Shown in pieces: positions 51,981 to 62,283 of a DNA stretch of 64,000 bases (its first letter is position 1; every line of letters starts with the position of its first letter). The DNA is from SZUA-100 sp965248135 (GTDB lineage Bacteria; Pseudomonadota; Alphaproteobacteria; Rhizobiales; Rhizobiaceae): positions 2,356,001 through 2,420,000 of the forward strand of contig CBDFIN010000012.1 in NCBI GenBank assembly GCA_965248135.1, in the 5' to 3' direction. Under the pieces are notes generated by a model. The model searched no databases, was not told the origin of the DNA, and worked only from the letters and a program-made list of their open reading frames with translations. The translations under genes were made by a program, and so were the position numbers.

Positions 51981-54665
51981 TTAGCTGCGGTTGAGATTGC
52001 GCAACACATAATGCAGAATACCGCCATTGCGATAATAATCCAACTCATCTTCGGTATCGATGCGCGAAAGCAGCGTGATGGTCTTTTTCGAACCATCCTC
52101 GAAGGTGATTTCAGCCTCAATTTCCTGTCGCGGCACCAGCGACCCAAGACCGGAAATGGACACCTGTTCCTTGCCGGTCATCGCCAGTGAATCCCACGAA
52201 TCATCACCGGTAAAGACCAGTGGTAATACGCCCATGCCAACCAGATTGGAGCGGTGAATGCGCTCAAAGCTCTGAGCAATGACGGCGCGAACGCCCAAAA
52301 GACGGGTACCCTTTGCCGCCCAGTCGCGCGACGAGCCGGTGCCATATTCCTTGCCGGCGAAAACGACCAGCGGCACGCCCTCATCGCCGTAGCGCATGGC
52401 GACATCGTAGATTGCACCTTCTTCTCCCGACGGCCAGTGGCGGGAATAACCACCCTCGACGCCCTTGAGCATCTGGTTCTTGATGCGGATATTGGCGAAT
52501 GTACCGCGCATCATCACCTGATGATTGCCGCGTCTGGAACCGTATGAGTTGAAGTCCAGGGGGCGCACCTGGTGGTCGCGCAAATAGTGTCCGGCGGGGC
52601 TTTCTCCCTTAATTGCGCCTGCCGGTGATATGTGGTCGGTGGTAATCGAGCCTGCAAACAGGCCCAAAATACGAGCATCGACGATATCGCCAACCGGCGC
52701 CACATCCATGGTCATGCCATCGAAATAGGGCGGGTTTTGCACATAGGTCGATTGGGCATCCCACTCATAGGTCTGGCCACCGCTGACGGCTATTTTCTGC
52801 CAATCCTTGTCACCGGCAAAGACATTGCCATAGCGGCTGCGGAACATTTCCTCGGTGATGGTCGTGCGAATGATTTCAGCGACCTCGCGATTGGAAGGCC
52901 AGATGTCCTTCAAGAAAACGTCGTTGCCTTGCTGATCCTGGCCAAGCGGGTGGTTGGCGACATCGATATTCAGCGAACCGGCAATCGCATAGGCGATAAC
53001 CAGCGGCGGAGAGGCAAGGAAGTTGGCGCGAATATCCGGGCTGATGCGGCCTTCAAAGTTGCGATTGCCGGAAAGAACCGAACAGGCGACCAGGCCGTTA
53101 TCATTGATGGCTTCGGAAATCTCTTCAGCCAACGGACCCGAATTACCGATACAGGTGGTGCAACCATAACCAACCAGATTAAAGCCCAGCGCATCAAGGT
53201 CCTTGGTCAGATCGGCCTTGTCGAGATAGTCGGTAACCACCTGGGAGCCAGGTGCCAGTGAGGTCTTGACCCAGGGCTTGACTTCAAGGCCCTTGGCGCG
53301 CGCGTTGCGGGCAACCAGCCCGGCGGCAATCAACACCGAGGGATTGGAAGTATTGGTGCAGGAAGTGATGGCAGCGACGACCACATCGCCATTGCCGAGT
53401 ACGAAATCCCTGCCTTCAACGGTTACCGGCTGCTTTCCGGCGGCGTCTGAAAATTCTGACTGCATGATATTGTCAAACACCTTGTCGGCCCCAGCCAAGG
53501 TAATGCGGTCCTGCGGCCGCTTCGGCCCTGAGATCGAAGCAACGACATTGGCCATATCGAGTTCAAGCGTATCGGTAAATTCAGGATCGGCGGTGGTCAC
53601 ATCGCGCCACATGCCTTGCGCTTTTGCATAGGCCTCAACCAATTTAAGACGATCCTTGTCGCGGCCCGACGAATTGAGATAGGTGATCGTGTCGCGGTCG
53701 ATCGGGAAGAAGCCGCAGGTGGCGCCATATTCAGGCGCCATATTGGCAATCGTTGCCTGATCTTCAAGCGTCAGGTTTTCAAGACCCGGACCAAAGAACT
53801 CGACGAACTTGCCGACAACGCCGCGCTGCCGCAGCATTTCGACAATCACCAGCACCAGATCGGTCGCGGTAATGCCATCATTCAATTTGCCGTCAAGCCG
53901 AAAACCGATGACTTCCGGCACCAGCATGGTGACCGGCTGACCCAGCATGGCGGCCTCTGCCTCGATGCCGCCAACACCCCAGCCGAGCACCGAAAGACCG
54001 TTTACCATGGTGGTGTGGCTATCGGTGCCAACCAGTGTGTCCGGGTAGGCAATGGTTTCGCCATTTTGTTCCTTGGTCCACACCGTTTGCGCCAGATATT
54101 CCAGATTAACCTGGTGGCAGATACCGGTGCCTGGCGGCACGACGCGGAAGTTTTCAAATGCTTGCTGGCCCCACTTTAAAAATGTATAGCGTTCGCCGTT
54201 ACGCTCATATTCCCGCGCAACGTTTTTACCAAAGGCATCAGCGCCGCCGAAATAGTCAACCATAACAGAATGGTCGATAACCAGATCGACCGGCACCTGC
54301 GGATTGATCTTTTTGGTATTACCGCCAAGATTTGCAGTTGCATCGCGCATTGCAGCGAGATCAACCACCGCTGGTACACCGGTAAAGTCCTGCATCAAAA
54401 CCCGCGCCGGGCGATAGGCGATTTCGCTGCCAGCCGAGCCCTTGTCATTAACCCAATCGGCAACGGCGCGAATGTCGGCGGCGGTGACCGAGCGGCCATC
54501 TTCGAACCGCAGCAGATTTTCCAGCAAAACCTTGAGCGAATATGGCAGACGCGATGCGCCGGCAAGGCCATTTGCTTCGGCTTCCACCAGGCTGAAATAG
54601 GTGTAATCCTTACCTTCAACGGACAGGGTTTTGCGGCATTTGAACGTGTCAAGTGATTGGTGCAT
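51981..54665 (-). CDS. acnA: Aconitate hydratase A
   Basis: 894 residues, the usual AcnA/IRP1 length. Cluster cysteines are in AAITSCTNTSNPSVLIAAG and GYGCTTCIGNSGPLAEEI. DSHTTMVNGLSVLGWGVGGI and the swivel-domain segments KEYGTGSSRDWAAKG and IAQSFERIHRSNLVGMGVLP are present. It interconverts citrate and isocitrate in the TCA cycle. The gene stands alone as a large minus-strand unit. Confidence 0.97.
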   Translation of the reverse strand: MHQSLDTFKCRKTLSVEGKDYTYFSLVEAEANGLAGASRLPYSLKVLLENLLRFEDGRSVTAADIRAVADWVNDKGSAGSEIAYRPARVLMQDFTGVPAVVDLAAMRDATANLGGNTKKINPQVPVDLVIDHSVMVDYFGGADAFGKNVAREYERNGERYTFLKWGQQAFENFRVVPPGTGICHQVNLEYLAQTVWTKEQNGETIAYPDTLVGTDSHTTMVNGLSVLGWGVGGIEAEAAMLGQPVTMLVPEVIGFRLDGKLNDGITATDLVLVIVEMLRQRGVVGKFVEFFGPGLENLTLEDQATIANMAPEYGATCGFFPIDRDTITYLNSSGRDKDRLKLVEAYAKAQGMWRDVTTADPEFTDTLELDMANVVASISGPKRPQDRITLAGADKVFDNIMQSEFSDAAGKQPVTVEGRDFVLGNGDVVVAAITSCTNTSNPSVLIAAGLVARNARAKGLEVKPWVKTSLAPGSQVVTDYLDKADLTKDLDALGFNLVGYGCTTCIGNSGPLAEEISEAINDNGLVACSVLSGNRNFEGRISPDIRANFLASPPLVIAYAIAGSLNIDVANHPLGQDQQGNDVFLKDIWPSNREVAEIIRTTITEEMFRSRYGNVFAGDKDWQKIAVSGGQTYEWDAQSTYVQNPPYFDGMTMDVAPVGDIVDARILGLFAGSITTDHISPAGAIKGESPAGHYLRDHQVRPLDFNSYGSRRGNHQVMMRGTFANIRIKNQMLKGVEGGYSRHWPSGEEGAIYDVAMRYGDEGVPLVVFAGKEYGTGSSRDWAAKGTRLLGVRAVIAQSFERIHRSNLVGMGVLPLVFTGDDSWDSLAMTGKEQVSISGLGSLVPRQEIEAEITFEDGSKKTITLLSRIDTEDELDYYRNGGILHYVLRNLNRS

Positions 54666-54775
54666 GAGGTCCTCAGAATTTGGGAATTGGCGCGTCAGCG
54701 ATTTTACGGACTTATAGGGTTAAATTTATGGCAAAGCCAATACTACAATGGTGGCGTCTGCCGGGAATGCTAATT

Positions 54776-56200
54776 TCAGCGTGGATCGATGGGACCGCCT
54801 TTAAAACCGACAATCTGCTCAATCACCCGGGCAGTTGCCAGCAATTTGGCCTCGCCGCGTGGCGGGCCTATCAGTTGCAGCCCGACGGGCATGTTATCGA
54901 CATTAAATCCAACCGGCAGGGACAGCGATGGCAGGCTGGTGGTCGTCGAAAGAAAAGAGAACTGTAGCCAGTCAACATAATCGCGCACCGGCTGACCATC
55001 GACAACTAGCGGATATTCCTCTTCCACCGATCCTGGGTCAAGACCAACGACAGGGCAGGCCAGCACATCGAAATCCTGCAGAAATTGATGCATATTGGTG
55101 AAAATTTTTGACCGCGCGCGCTGGGCGTCATAGATCTGCACGGTGGAAAGATCACGGCCCAACTGGATATTTTCCCGCAAGGTCGGTTTGAAACCCTTTT
55201 GCACCTGGGCTGGACGCCGTCCGGCCCCTGCGGCCCAGGACATGGCGCGCAGGGTAATATAGGTCTCGTAAAGAGCCGGCAGGAGAGGACAGGCCTCCTC
55301 CACGATATTTCCTGCACCAGCGACCATTGCCAACGCCTTTTCCAGATTGGCCACCATCGACTTTTCAACCGGGGCAAGGCCGTCCAAATCCTTTGACCAG
55401 GCGATCCTGATCGCAGTATCGGCTTGCCGCACCGCCTGTTGAAACGGTTGGCGCGGTGCTTCTATGCTGATCGGCAAGGCCGGGTCGAAACCTGACATGG
55501 TATCAAGCAATAGCGCCACATCCATTACCGAGCGGCCCATCGGGCCCTGAACACCTTCGGTGGCAAATGCCAGATCGGCAGATGCGCCACAGGCGCGGCC
55601 AGGGCTGGGCCTCAGGCCCACCACCCCGCAATAGGCTGCCGGTGTACGCAACGAGCCGGCAAGATCCGATCCGTGGGCCAGCCAGGCTTCGCCGGTGGCC
55701 AGCGAGACAGCCGCTCCGCCGGAAGATCCACCGGCATTTTTGGTCATATCCCAGGGGTTGCGGGTCATGCCGAAGACCGGATTGAAAGTGTTGCCACCGG
55801 CGCCCATTTCCGGTGTGTTCGATTTGGCGATGACAATGCCGCCACGCGCCTCCAGCCGCTCGACTATCGGATCGCTGTTCTTGGGTATAAAATCTTTCAG
55901 CGCTGGTGTGCCCCAGGTGGAGCGAACACCTGCGACGGCGGCCAGATCCTTGATGGTCAGTGGCAAACCTGCGAGCCAGCCCGGTTCATCGCTATTTGCC
56001 GCACGGGTTTTCAAATCACCAAGCGCTGCTCTTGCCCGCTCTTCGCAAAGGGTGGGCAGGGCGTTGACCTTGTCTTCTACCTGGCCAATGCGCTCAAAAG
56101 CGGCATCCAGCAACTCGACTGGCTTGATTTCGCCCTTTTTAAGCAGTGCGACTACCTGATGTGCCTCAAGCGCACAAAGTTCCGGTCCTGTATAGTTCAT
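54776..56200 (-). CDS. Amidase (amidase-signature family)
   Basis: 474 residues with the complete Ser-cisSer-Lys set: Lys in LPLTIKDLAAVAG, the cis-Ser in NAGGSSGGAAVSLATGE and the nucleophile Ser in GSDLAGSLRTPAAYCGVVGL. The C-terminus has TSLPSLSLPVGFNVDNMPVG. It hydrolyses an amide of unknown identity; no gatB or gatC is adjacent, so it is not the tRNA amidotransferase subunit. It starts one base after the GDPD stop on the same strand and is likely cotranscribed. Confidence 0.9.
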   Translation of the reverse strand: MNYTGPELCALEAHQVVALLKKGEIKPVELLDAAFERIGQVEDKVNALPTLCEERARAALGDLKTRAANSDEPGWLAGLPLTIKDLAAVAGVRSTWGTPALKDFIPKNSDPIVERLEARGGIVIAKSNTPEMGAGGNTFNPVFGMTRNPWDMTKNAGGSSGGAAVSLATGEAWLAHGSDLAGSLRTPAAYCGVVGLRPSPGRACGASADLAFATEGVQGPMGRSVMDVALLLDTMSGFDPALPISIEAPRQPFQQAVRQADTAIRIAWSKDLDGLAPVEKSMVANLEKALAMVAGAGNIVEEACPLLPALYETYITLRAMSWAAGAGRRPAQVQKGFKPTLRENIQLGRDLSTVQIYDAQRARSKIFTNMHQFLQDFDVLACPVVGLDPGSVEEEYPLVVDGQPVRDYVDWLQFSFLSTTTSLPSLSLPVGFNVDNMPVGLQLIGPPRGEAKLLATARVIEQIVGFKGGPIDPR

Positions 56201-56201
56201 G

Positions 56202-57425
56202 TTATTTCAGCCCCATGCAACTAGCGTAAAAAGTGACCGTGGCTGGCCAGTCGGAAAATACTCCCTTGACGCCAACTTTCTGGGCCAACACATCAAGCGT
56301 GGTGAACATATCACCATCATTGTTGATAGCGCCATTGCTGGTTTGGTAATACCAGCCACCACCACCGTTCAATGGACCGGAGCGTTCCAGCGTCCAGGTG
56401 ATAATATCAAGCCCGGCTTTCTTTGCCGCCTTTGCATAGGCTGTCGGTTGAAGTTCTCCTTGACCATCCAATTTGACCAGCACCCACATCGGTGGTGCGA
56501 TCAACTTGACGCCTCTTAGGGCGAGTTCTTCCATAGTGGGCCGCAGACTGTTGGCATCGTCAGGATTAAACCCGTCGGTGCGGTAGCGCGCATCGAGCCA
56601 CACGGCCTGTTTGCCAAACTCAGGATGCCGGGAAATAAGCTGAAGAATGTCGCCAAGGTCAAACGACTGGATGAAGACGTCGTTGGCAGAAATGCCTGCC
56701 GAGCGGTATTCTTCAATCAGTTGATCGATGTAATCCTGTTGCGAGTAGCTGCCCTCATAGGGCATCGGAACCGATGGCGATTTTAATTCCGGCACGAACT
56801 TGCTGCCGGCCTTGCCAATCAGTGCGATGCTTTCCTTGTGGGTTACAAGCGTGCCCTTTGCGGCATAAAGGTCGGTCCGCCAGCGGGCAGTGGCGTTCAT
56901 GAAACCCTCAATAGTTTTGGCCTTCTTGTTGCCGGCATCCATCTTGCCATTGAGGCTTTTGAATTCGGCAAGTGTAATGTCGGAAGTGCAGCATTTGGCG
57001 CCCGCGCCAGGCGAAAATGGTTTTGTACATTTTGCGGCCAAATTCGGCCGGGCCAATATATCGGTTGTGGTGGCAAGATCGCACTGCGAATGACGGCAAA
57101 CCAGTTGCCGGTCTTTGGTGAAGGTGACATCGCATTCGATCATCCCGGCACCCATGAGGCTTGCGGCTTCGTAACCCTCCTTGGTGTGTTCCGGAAACTG
57201 CAAGGGCGCACCGCGATGGCTGATCGAAAACTGGCTTTTGGAAAAACTGTTTTCCACAGCGCATTTTTGCAGCCTTTCCTTTAAATGACCCTCATCCATG
57301 TCATTGACGAGATAAAATGGCCGGGGGCCAAGTTGGGCCGGTGTGTCGGCAAATGCGGCTTGCGAAAAAGCAATGATAGCGGCCAACAGCAATAGTGCTG
57401 CAAGATGTTTGCAAGGGTTGATCAT
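56202..57425 (-). CDS. Exported glycerophosphodiester phosphodiesterase family protein
   Basis: 407 residues. A signal peptide (LAALLLLAAIIAFSQAAFA) precedes the GDPD domain: ISHRGAPLQFPEHTKEGYEA with the catalytic His-Arg, GAGMIECDVTFTKDRQLVCR with the metal Glu and Asp, then a second His, and a late IITWTLERSG. It should release glycerol phosphate from phospholipid-derived diesters in the periplasm. Extra cysteines (CAVENSF, CTKPF, KCC) suit an exported, disulfide-bearing protein. Confidence 0.88.
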   Translation of the reverse strand: MINPCKHLAALLLLAAIIAFSQAAFADTPAQLGPRPFYLVNDMDEGHLKERLQKCAVENSFSKSQFSISHRGAPLQFPEHTKEGYEAASLMGAGMIECDVTFTKDRQLVCRHSQCDLATTTDILARPNLAAKCTKPFSPGAGAKCCTSDITLAEFKSLNGKMDAGNKKAKTIEGFMNATARWRTDLYAAKGTLVTHKESIALIGKAGSKFVPELKSPSVPMPYEGSYSQQDYIDQLIEEYRSAGISANDVFIQSFDLGDILQLISRHPEFGKQAVWLDARYRTDGFNPDDANSLRPTMEELALRGVKLIAPPMWVLVKLDGQGELQPTAYAKAAKKAGLDIITWTLERSGPLNGGGGWYYQTSNGAINNDGDMFTTLDVLAQKVGVKGVFSDWPATVTFYASCMGLK

Positions 57426-57512
57426 TTTACCGTTTCCTTCCGTTGAGCTGCGCCTAAATTCCGCTTTCCACGGTGCCGGTTTGAAGATAAACCCAATTCC
57501 ATGAAAGGTTCA

Positions 57513-58151
57513 ATGAAACTCATTGTGTCCGACCTTGCTTCGGTGCGCGGCGGTGAGAAAATTTTCGCCGATATCTCGTTCGAAGTAGCGCAAGGCGAGG
57601 TGTTGATTATTACCGGTCACAATGGATCTGGAAAGTCTACCCTGTTGCGCATTGTGGCTGATCTGCTGCCAAATGCCGGTGGCGATATCAAGTTGGAGGG
57701 CAGACCCGACGGCGCACCCATAAGCTTCGATGAAAAACCGTTGCGCGAACATTGCCATTATCTTGGGCCGGAAAATGCCATGAAGCCGGCGCTGAGCGTC
57801 GAAGAGAACCTGTTATTCTGGCAGCGTATGGATGACGAGCCGCATCTTAGTGTCGATGAGGCCATTGATATGGTCGGTCTCGGTTCGCTCAATCATGTGC
57901 CCTTTGGCCATTTGTCAACCGGCCAGAAACGGCGGATCGCCATTGCCCGGCTTTTGGTGAGCTGGCGGCCCATCTGGTTGCTGGATGAGCCGACATCTGG
58001 CCTTGACCGGCGCTCCGAGGCGCAATTTGCCGATCTCATGAGGGTCCACATCGAAGATGGCGGCATCGTTTTAGCCGCAACCCACATTCCCCTGGGTCTG
58101 GAAAATTCCGGCTCACTGGTGATGGATCGGCGAAGGAGTGTCGGCGCATGA
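57513..58151 (+). CDS. ccmA: Haem exporter ATPase CcmA
   Basis: 212 residues: Walker A GHNGSGKST, signature LSTGQKRR and Walker B WLLDEPTSGLD. It powers the CcmABCD complex in cytochrome c maturation. ATG 57513 has AAAGG upstream; ATG 57501 would add four residues. It overlaps ccmB by four bases. The promoter must lie in the 75-base gap to the divergent GDPD gene. Confidence 0.94.
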   Translation: MKLIVSDLASVRGGEKIFADISFEVAQGEVLIITGHNGSGKSTLLRIVADLLPNAGGDIKLEGRPDGAPISFDEKPLREHCHYLGPENAMKPALSVEENLLFWQRMDDEPHLSVDEAIDMVGLGSLNHVPFGHLSTGQKRRIAIARLLVSWRPIWLLDEPTSGLDRRSEAQFADLMRVHIEDGGIVLAATHIPLGLENSGSLVMDRRRSVGA

Positions 58152-58807
58152 TGGCGCTTTTTCTAAGGGACGTCAGGCTTTCCTGGCGGGCGGGCGGCGG
58201 TGCGCTGACCGGCGTGATTTTTTTTCTTGCCGTGGTGACCGTCGTGCCGTTTGGTGTTGGCCCGGACCTCAACCTGCTGTCGCGCATCGGTCCGGCGATG
58301 TTGTGGCTCGGTGCGCTTTTGGCCTCGCTGCTTGGGTTGGAGCGGTTGTTTCAGGCCGATCGCGAGGATGGTTCGCTCGATATAATGTTGATGAATGGCG
58401 CACCGATGGCGGCAATTGTGCTGGTCAAATGTCTGGCTCACTGGGTCACCACCGGCCTGCCGCTGGTGATCGCCACGCCGCTTTTTGGTATCTTCATGAA
58501 TATCCAGCCACTGGGCATTGCCGCCACGGTCGCAACATTGCTCGCCGGCACGCCGGCAATCACCTTTGTCGGTGCCGTTGGGGCGGCGGTAACCGTAGCA
58601 TTGCCACGTGGCGGATTATTGTTAGCGGTACTGGTTTTGCCGTGGACCATTCCGGTACTGATATTCGGGGTCAGTGCCGCCTATGGGGCGGTCGAAGATC
58701 CGGCGCCATTTTTGCCACCGTTTATCATCCTTTGCGCCATTAGCCTGTTTTATTCGGTAATCGGGGCGCTGGGTGCTGGTGCGGTGTTGCGGTCGGCGCG
58801 AAGTTGA
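58148..58807 (+). CDS. ccmB: Haem exporter membrane protein CcmB
   Basis: 219 residues with about six membrane helices. LFLRDVRLSWRAGGGALTGV, LERLFQADREDGSLDIMLMN and LVKCLAHWVTTGLPLV are family signatures. It forms the permease part with CcmA. A 119-base gap separates it from ccmC and holds no gene. Confidence 0.94.
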   Translation: MMALFLRDVRLSWRAGGGALTGVIFFLAVVTVVPFGVGPDLNLLSRIGPAMLWLGALLASLLGLERLFQADREDGSLDIMLMNGAPMAAIVLVKCLAHWVTTGLPLVIATPLFGIFMNIQPLGIAATVATLLAGTPAITFVGAVGAAVTVALPRGGLLLAVLVLPWTIPVLIFGVSAAYGAVEDPAPFLPPFIILCAISLFYSVIGALGAGAVLRSARS

Positions 58808-58926
58808 CCTGTGTTAAGTTGCCGATTTGCCGGTCGTGTTATTGCCCTTCGAACGCTTTTTGAGCGTAACAGACATGTTACACGAGGCCGATTGATTGAA
58901 CAGGAAAGCCGGTCTATACAGCCGTT

Positions 58927-59697
58927 ATGAGTGATATTTCAACAAATATTGGTGGCAAGCCCCGGCTGGTGGATTTAGCTAATCCAACCCGGTTTCTGGC
59001 GCTGGTTCAAGCCATATTGCCCTGGTTGGCGATGCTAACGGCAGTGCTGTTTGTTGTCGGATTGTGGCTTGGTTTTTCGGCCCCTGAGGATTATCAGCAG
59101 GGCCGCACCGTGCGCATCATGTTTATCCATGTGCCGGCAGTGTGGGTGGCGATGTTCATCTACATGGTGATGGTGTCGAGCGCCCTTGGGGTGCTGGTCT
59201 GGCGACATCCGCTGGCCGATGTGGCGGCGCGCGCGGCAGCACCCCTTGGTGCCGCATTCACCTTTTTAGGCCTTGTTACCGGATCTATCTGGGGTAAACC
59301 CATGTGGGGTACCTGGTGGGTTTGGGATGCCCGGCTGACCTCGTTTCTGGTATTGTTGATCATCTATCTCGGGCTGATAGCGCTGTGGCGGGCGATTGAA
59401 GAGCCGGCGCTGGCGGCAAAACCCGCCGCTGTTCTCATCCTGGTCGGCGCGATCAATATACCTATTATCAAGTTTTCGGTGGAATGGTGGAATACGCTAC
59501 ACCAACCGGCCAGTGTGCTCAGGGCAGATGGCCCGGCGCTGTCGCCGGCGTTTTTGTGGCCATTACTGATCATGGCGCTGGCCTATTCGATGTTGTTCTT
59601 GCTGATGCACTTGATGGCCATGCGCAACGAGATTTTGCGTCGCAGAATTCGCGCCCTGCAAATCACCGCTGCCCGGCAGGTTGAGAGGGGTGAATGA
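58927..59697 (+). CDS. ccmC: Haem transporter/chaperone CcmC
   Basis: 256 residues, six helices. The tryptophan-rich haem-binding loop WGKPMWGTWWVWDARLTS and the flanking histidines (IMFIHVPAVW, WWNTLHQPASV) are complete. It presents haem to CcmE. The ccmD gene starts four bases after its stop. Confidence 0.95.
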   Translation: MSDISTNIGGKPRLVDLANPTRFLALVQAILPWLAMLTAVLFVVGLWLGFSAPEDYQQGRTVRIMFIHVPAVWVAMFIYMVMVSSALGVLVWRHPLADVAARAAAPLGAAFTFLGLVTGSIWGKPMWGTWWVWDARLTSFLVLLIIYLGLIALWRAIEEPALAAKPAAVLILVGAINIPIIKFSVEWWNTLHQPASVLRADGPALSPAFLWPLLIMALAYSMLFLLMHLMAMRNEILRRRIRALQITAARQVERGE

Positions 59698-59701
59698 GGC
59701 G

Positions 59702-59890
59702 ATGAGCTGGATGGACGACAAATATTTCGGCTATATCGCCTCTTCATATACCATTTCGATTGTGGTGTTTGTTATCTTTCTGGTGTGGATTTTGGCGCAG
59801 CACCGCGGTTTCAAGCGGCAATTGATGAAACTCGAGGAGCGCGGTATTACCCGCCGTTCGGCAAAATCCCTCCGGGGGCCGCGAACATGA
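59702..59890 (+). CDS. ccmD: Haem exporter protein CcmD
   Basis: 62 residues with one membrane helix (ISIVVFVIFLVWILAQHRGF) after the KYFGYIASSYT start and a basic tail. It stabilises the CcmABC-E interaction. ATG 59702 was preferred to an upstream GTG because the family begins here. It overlaps the thioredoxin gene by four bases. Confidence 0.9.
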   Translation: MSWMDDKYFGYIASSYTISIVVFVIFLVWILAQHRGFKRQLMKLEERGITRRSAKSLRGPRT

Positions 59891-60492
59891 GCAACGAAGC
59901 GACATCGACTACCCGCAAAAACAGTGCCGGGCGCATTGTTCTGGCGCTAATCCCGTTTCTCATCTTTGCCGCTCTGGCAGCGCTGTTTTTTAAGCAATTA
60001 TCCAGTGGTGGCAATCCGTCTATTGTTCCCTCGGCGTTGCTTGGCAAGCCGGCACCTGAATTTTCGATGCCGGTTCTGGCGGGTCTTAAACGCGATGGTG
60101 TCCAGTTACCTGGTCTTAAGACCGCCGACTTTGAGGACAAGGTCAGCATTGTCAATGTCTGGGCATCATGGTGCGTGCCTTGCCGGGCAGAACACCCCGC
60201 GCTAATGGAAATCGCCAAGGATGAACGCATTTCGCTGGTTGGCATCAACTACAAGGACAAACCAGAGAACGCGCTTCGGTTTCTGGGCCAGCTTGGCAAC
60301 CCGTTTGCGGCTGTTGGCACCGACATCAAAGGTCGCGCGGCAATCGACTGGGGCGTTTACGGCATACCCGAGACCTTCATTGTCGGTCCACGCGGTGTGA
60401 TACGCTACAAACATGTCGGCGAAATCACCGAAAAAGTGGTGAAAAAAATGAACGCCGTGATCAAGGTGGCGTTGCCCAAACAGGGCAATTAA
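59887..60492 (+). CDS. ccmG: Cytochrome c biogenesis thioredoxin CcmG/DsbE
   Basis: 201 residues. An N-terminal anchor (IVLALIPFLIFAALAALFF) precedes a thioredoxin fold with active site WASWCVPCRAEHP and the GVYGIPETFIVGPRG segment. It keeps apocytochrome cysteines reduced. It ends the ccmABCDG operon; ccmEFH are not in this window. The purH gene converges on it one base later. Confidence 0.94.
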   Translation: MSNEATSTTRKNSAGRIVLALIPFLIFAALAALFFKQLSSGGNPSIVPSALLGKPAPEFSMPVLAGLKRDGVQLPGLKTADFEDKVSIVNVWASWCVPCRAEHPALMEIAKDERISLVGINYKDKPENALRFLGQLGNPFAAVGTDIKGRAAIDWGVYGIPETFIVGPRGVIRYKHVGEITEKVVKKMNAVIKVALPKQGN

Positions 60493-60493
60493 T

Positions 60494-62110
60494 TTAGTGG
60501 CGAAAATGCCGGTGACCGGTAAACACCATGGCAATATCGGCGGCATCGGCAGCAGCGATTACCTCGTCATCACGCATTGAACCACCCGGCTGAATGACCG
60601 CTGTGGCGCCGGCCTCAATAGCCGCCTGAAGACCATCGGCGAACGGAAAAAAGGCGTCCGAGGCGACCACGGAACCGACTGTCAGTGGCGTTTCGATATT
60701 CGCAGTCTCAGCCGCGTCGATCGCTTTGCGGGCGGCAATCGTTGAGGAATCCACCCGGCTCATCTGGCCCGCGCCAACCCCGACTGTCGCCCCGTCGCGC
60801 ACATAAATGATAGCGTTCGATTTGACATATTTGGCAACCCTGAAGGCGATTTTTAAATCCGACATTTCCGCATCAGTTGGCTGGCGTGTGGTAACAATTG
60901 TAAGATCCATATCTTCAATTACCGCGTTGTCCCGGTCCTGGACGAGAAGGCCGCCAGATACGGTGCGGGCGGAAAGGCCGGTTGCCCTTGCGTCTGCCAT
61001 GCCGCCGGTTTTTAGCAGGCGCAGGTTTTTGCGCGCCGCGATCACCGCGAGCGCATCGGCATCGATATCAGGCACGATAATGACTTCTGTGAACACTTTG
61101 ACAATTTCAGTTGCAGTCTCCAGATCCAGCGGGCGATTAACGGCGACGATGCCGCCAAATGCCGACACCGGATCGCAGGCCAGTGCCCTTTGATAAGCCT
61201 CCTTCAAATTCTTGCCGACGGCGACACCGCAGGGGTTGGCATGTTTGACAATGACCACGGCAGCTTCAGTTTCCGGATCGAACTCGCTTGCCATTTCGAA
61301 GGCTGCATCGGTGTCATTGATGTTGTTGTAGGAAAGTTTCTTGCCCTGCAGCTGGGTGGCGGTTGCGACACCGTTGCGGTTTTCGCCCGTGCGGTAAAAC
61401 GCCGCCTGCTGATGCGGGTTTTCACCGTAGCGCATTATTTCCGCCAATTCGCCGCCAATGGTGCGATGGCGCGGCGCGGCGATTTCGAGTGCTCCACCAA
61501 ACCAGTTGGAAACCGCAGCGTCATAGGCGGCGGTGCGGGCAAAGGCGGTTTGGGCCAGGTGCTGGCGCAACGCATAGGGCACATGGCTATTATTTTCCGC
61601 CAGTGAAGCGGCAATTTCGGCATAATCCTGCGGGTCGGTGATAATCGTTACGTAGGCATGGTTCTTGGCTGCCGCGCGGGTCAATGCCGGACCGCCGATA
61701 TCGATATTCTCCACCGACGAGGCATAATCGGCGCCGGACTGAACTGTTTTTTCAAACGGGTAGAGGTTGGAAACCACAAGATCAATTGGTGCTATGTTAT
61801 TATCAGCCATCTGCTGGAGATGATCGGCTTCACCGCGGACAGAAAGAATACCGCCATGCACCCTGGGATGAAGGGTTTTGACCCGCCCATCCATGATTTC
61901 GGGAAAGCCGGTCACCTCGGCTATATCAAGCACCGCAAGGCCGCCGTTGGTTAGCTCACGGTAGGTGCCGCCGGTTGAAATTAGCTCAATGCCGTGGGAG
62001 GCGAGATTACGGGCAAATTCCAGTAGTCCGCTCTTATCGGCGACAGACAGGAGCGCCCGCTTGACCCGAACCAGATCGGGCACGGGGGTGTTGCGTGATT
62101 CAACGGTCAT
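60494..62110 (-). CDS. purH: Bifunctional AICAR transformylase/IMP cyclohydrolase
   Basis: 538 residues from ATG 62110, which has AGGAAATT upstream; the open frame extends to 62248 but the extra residues do not fit the family. IMP cyclohydrolase part: ALLSVADKSGLLEFARNLAS, GRVKTLHPRVHGGILS. Transformylase part: GENPHQQAAFYRTG, VIVKHANPCGVAVG, and FFPFADGLQAAIEAGATAVI with QPGGSMRD. It performs the last two steps of IMP synthesis. Confidence 0.96.
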   Translation of the reverse strand: MTVESRNTPVPDLVRVKRALLSVADKSGLLEFARNLASHGIELISTGGTYRELTNGGLAVLDIAEVTGFPEIMDGRVKTLHPRVHGGILSVRGEADHLQQMADNNIAPIDLVVSNLYPFEKTVQSGADYASSVENIDIGGPALTRAAAKNHAYVTIITDPQDYAEIAASLAENNSHVPYALRQHLAQTAFARTAAYDAAVSNWFGGALEIAAPRHRTIGGELAEIMRYGENPHQQAAFYRTGENRNGVATATQLQGKKLSYNNINDTDAAFEMASEFDPETEAAVVIVKHANPCGVAVGKNLKEAYQRALACDPVSAFGGIVAVNRPLDLETATEIVKVFTEVIIVPDIDADALAVIAARKNLRLLKTGGMADARATGLSARTVSGGLLVQDRDNAVIEDMDLTIVTTRQPTDAEMSDLKIAFRVAKYVKSNAIIYVRDGATVGVGAGQMSRVDSSTIAARKAIDAAETANIETPLTVGSVVASDAFFPFADGLQAAIEAGATAVIQPGGSMRDDEVIAAADAADIAMVFTGHRHFRH

Positions 62111-62209
62111 TTCGGTGAATTTCCTGTGCATAGAGTGGCCGAACCAGTGAATCAGGATCGGCGCAGATGTGACAGCGGTTACCATGAATTGCTGAGCGAA
62201 CAAACCGTT

Positions 62210-62283
62210 GGTGGAATTAATTTGACATTTGGCACCCATTTGCTGCAACGCTCTTTGCCAAATGCCAATTCGAAAATTCCACT
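62210..62283. repeat. 74-bp palindrome upstream of the small exported protein
   Basis: GTGGAATTAATTTGACATTTGGCA pairs imperfectly with TGCCAAATGCCAATT and AATTCCAC (arms given in parts). The inner AATTTGACATTTG is shared with palindrome 2 at 41893, so it is a diverged family member lacking perfect CTAG ends. Confidence 0.6.
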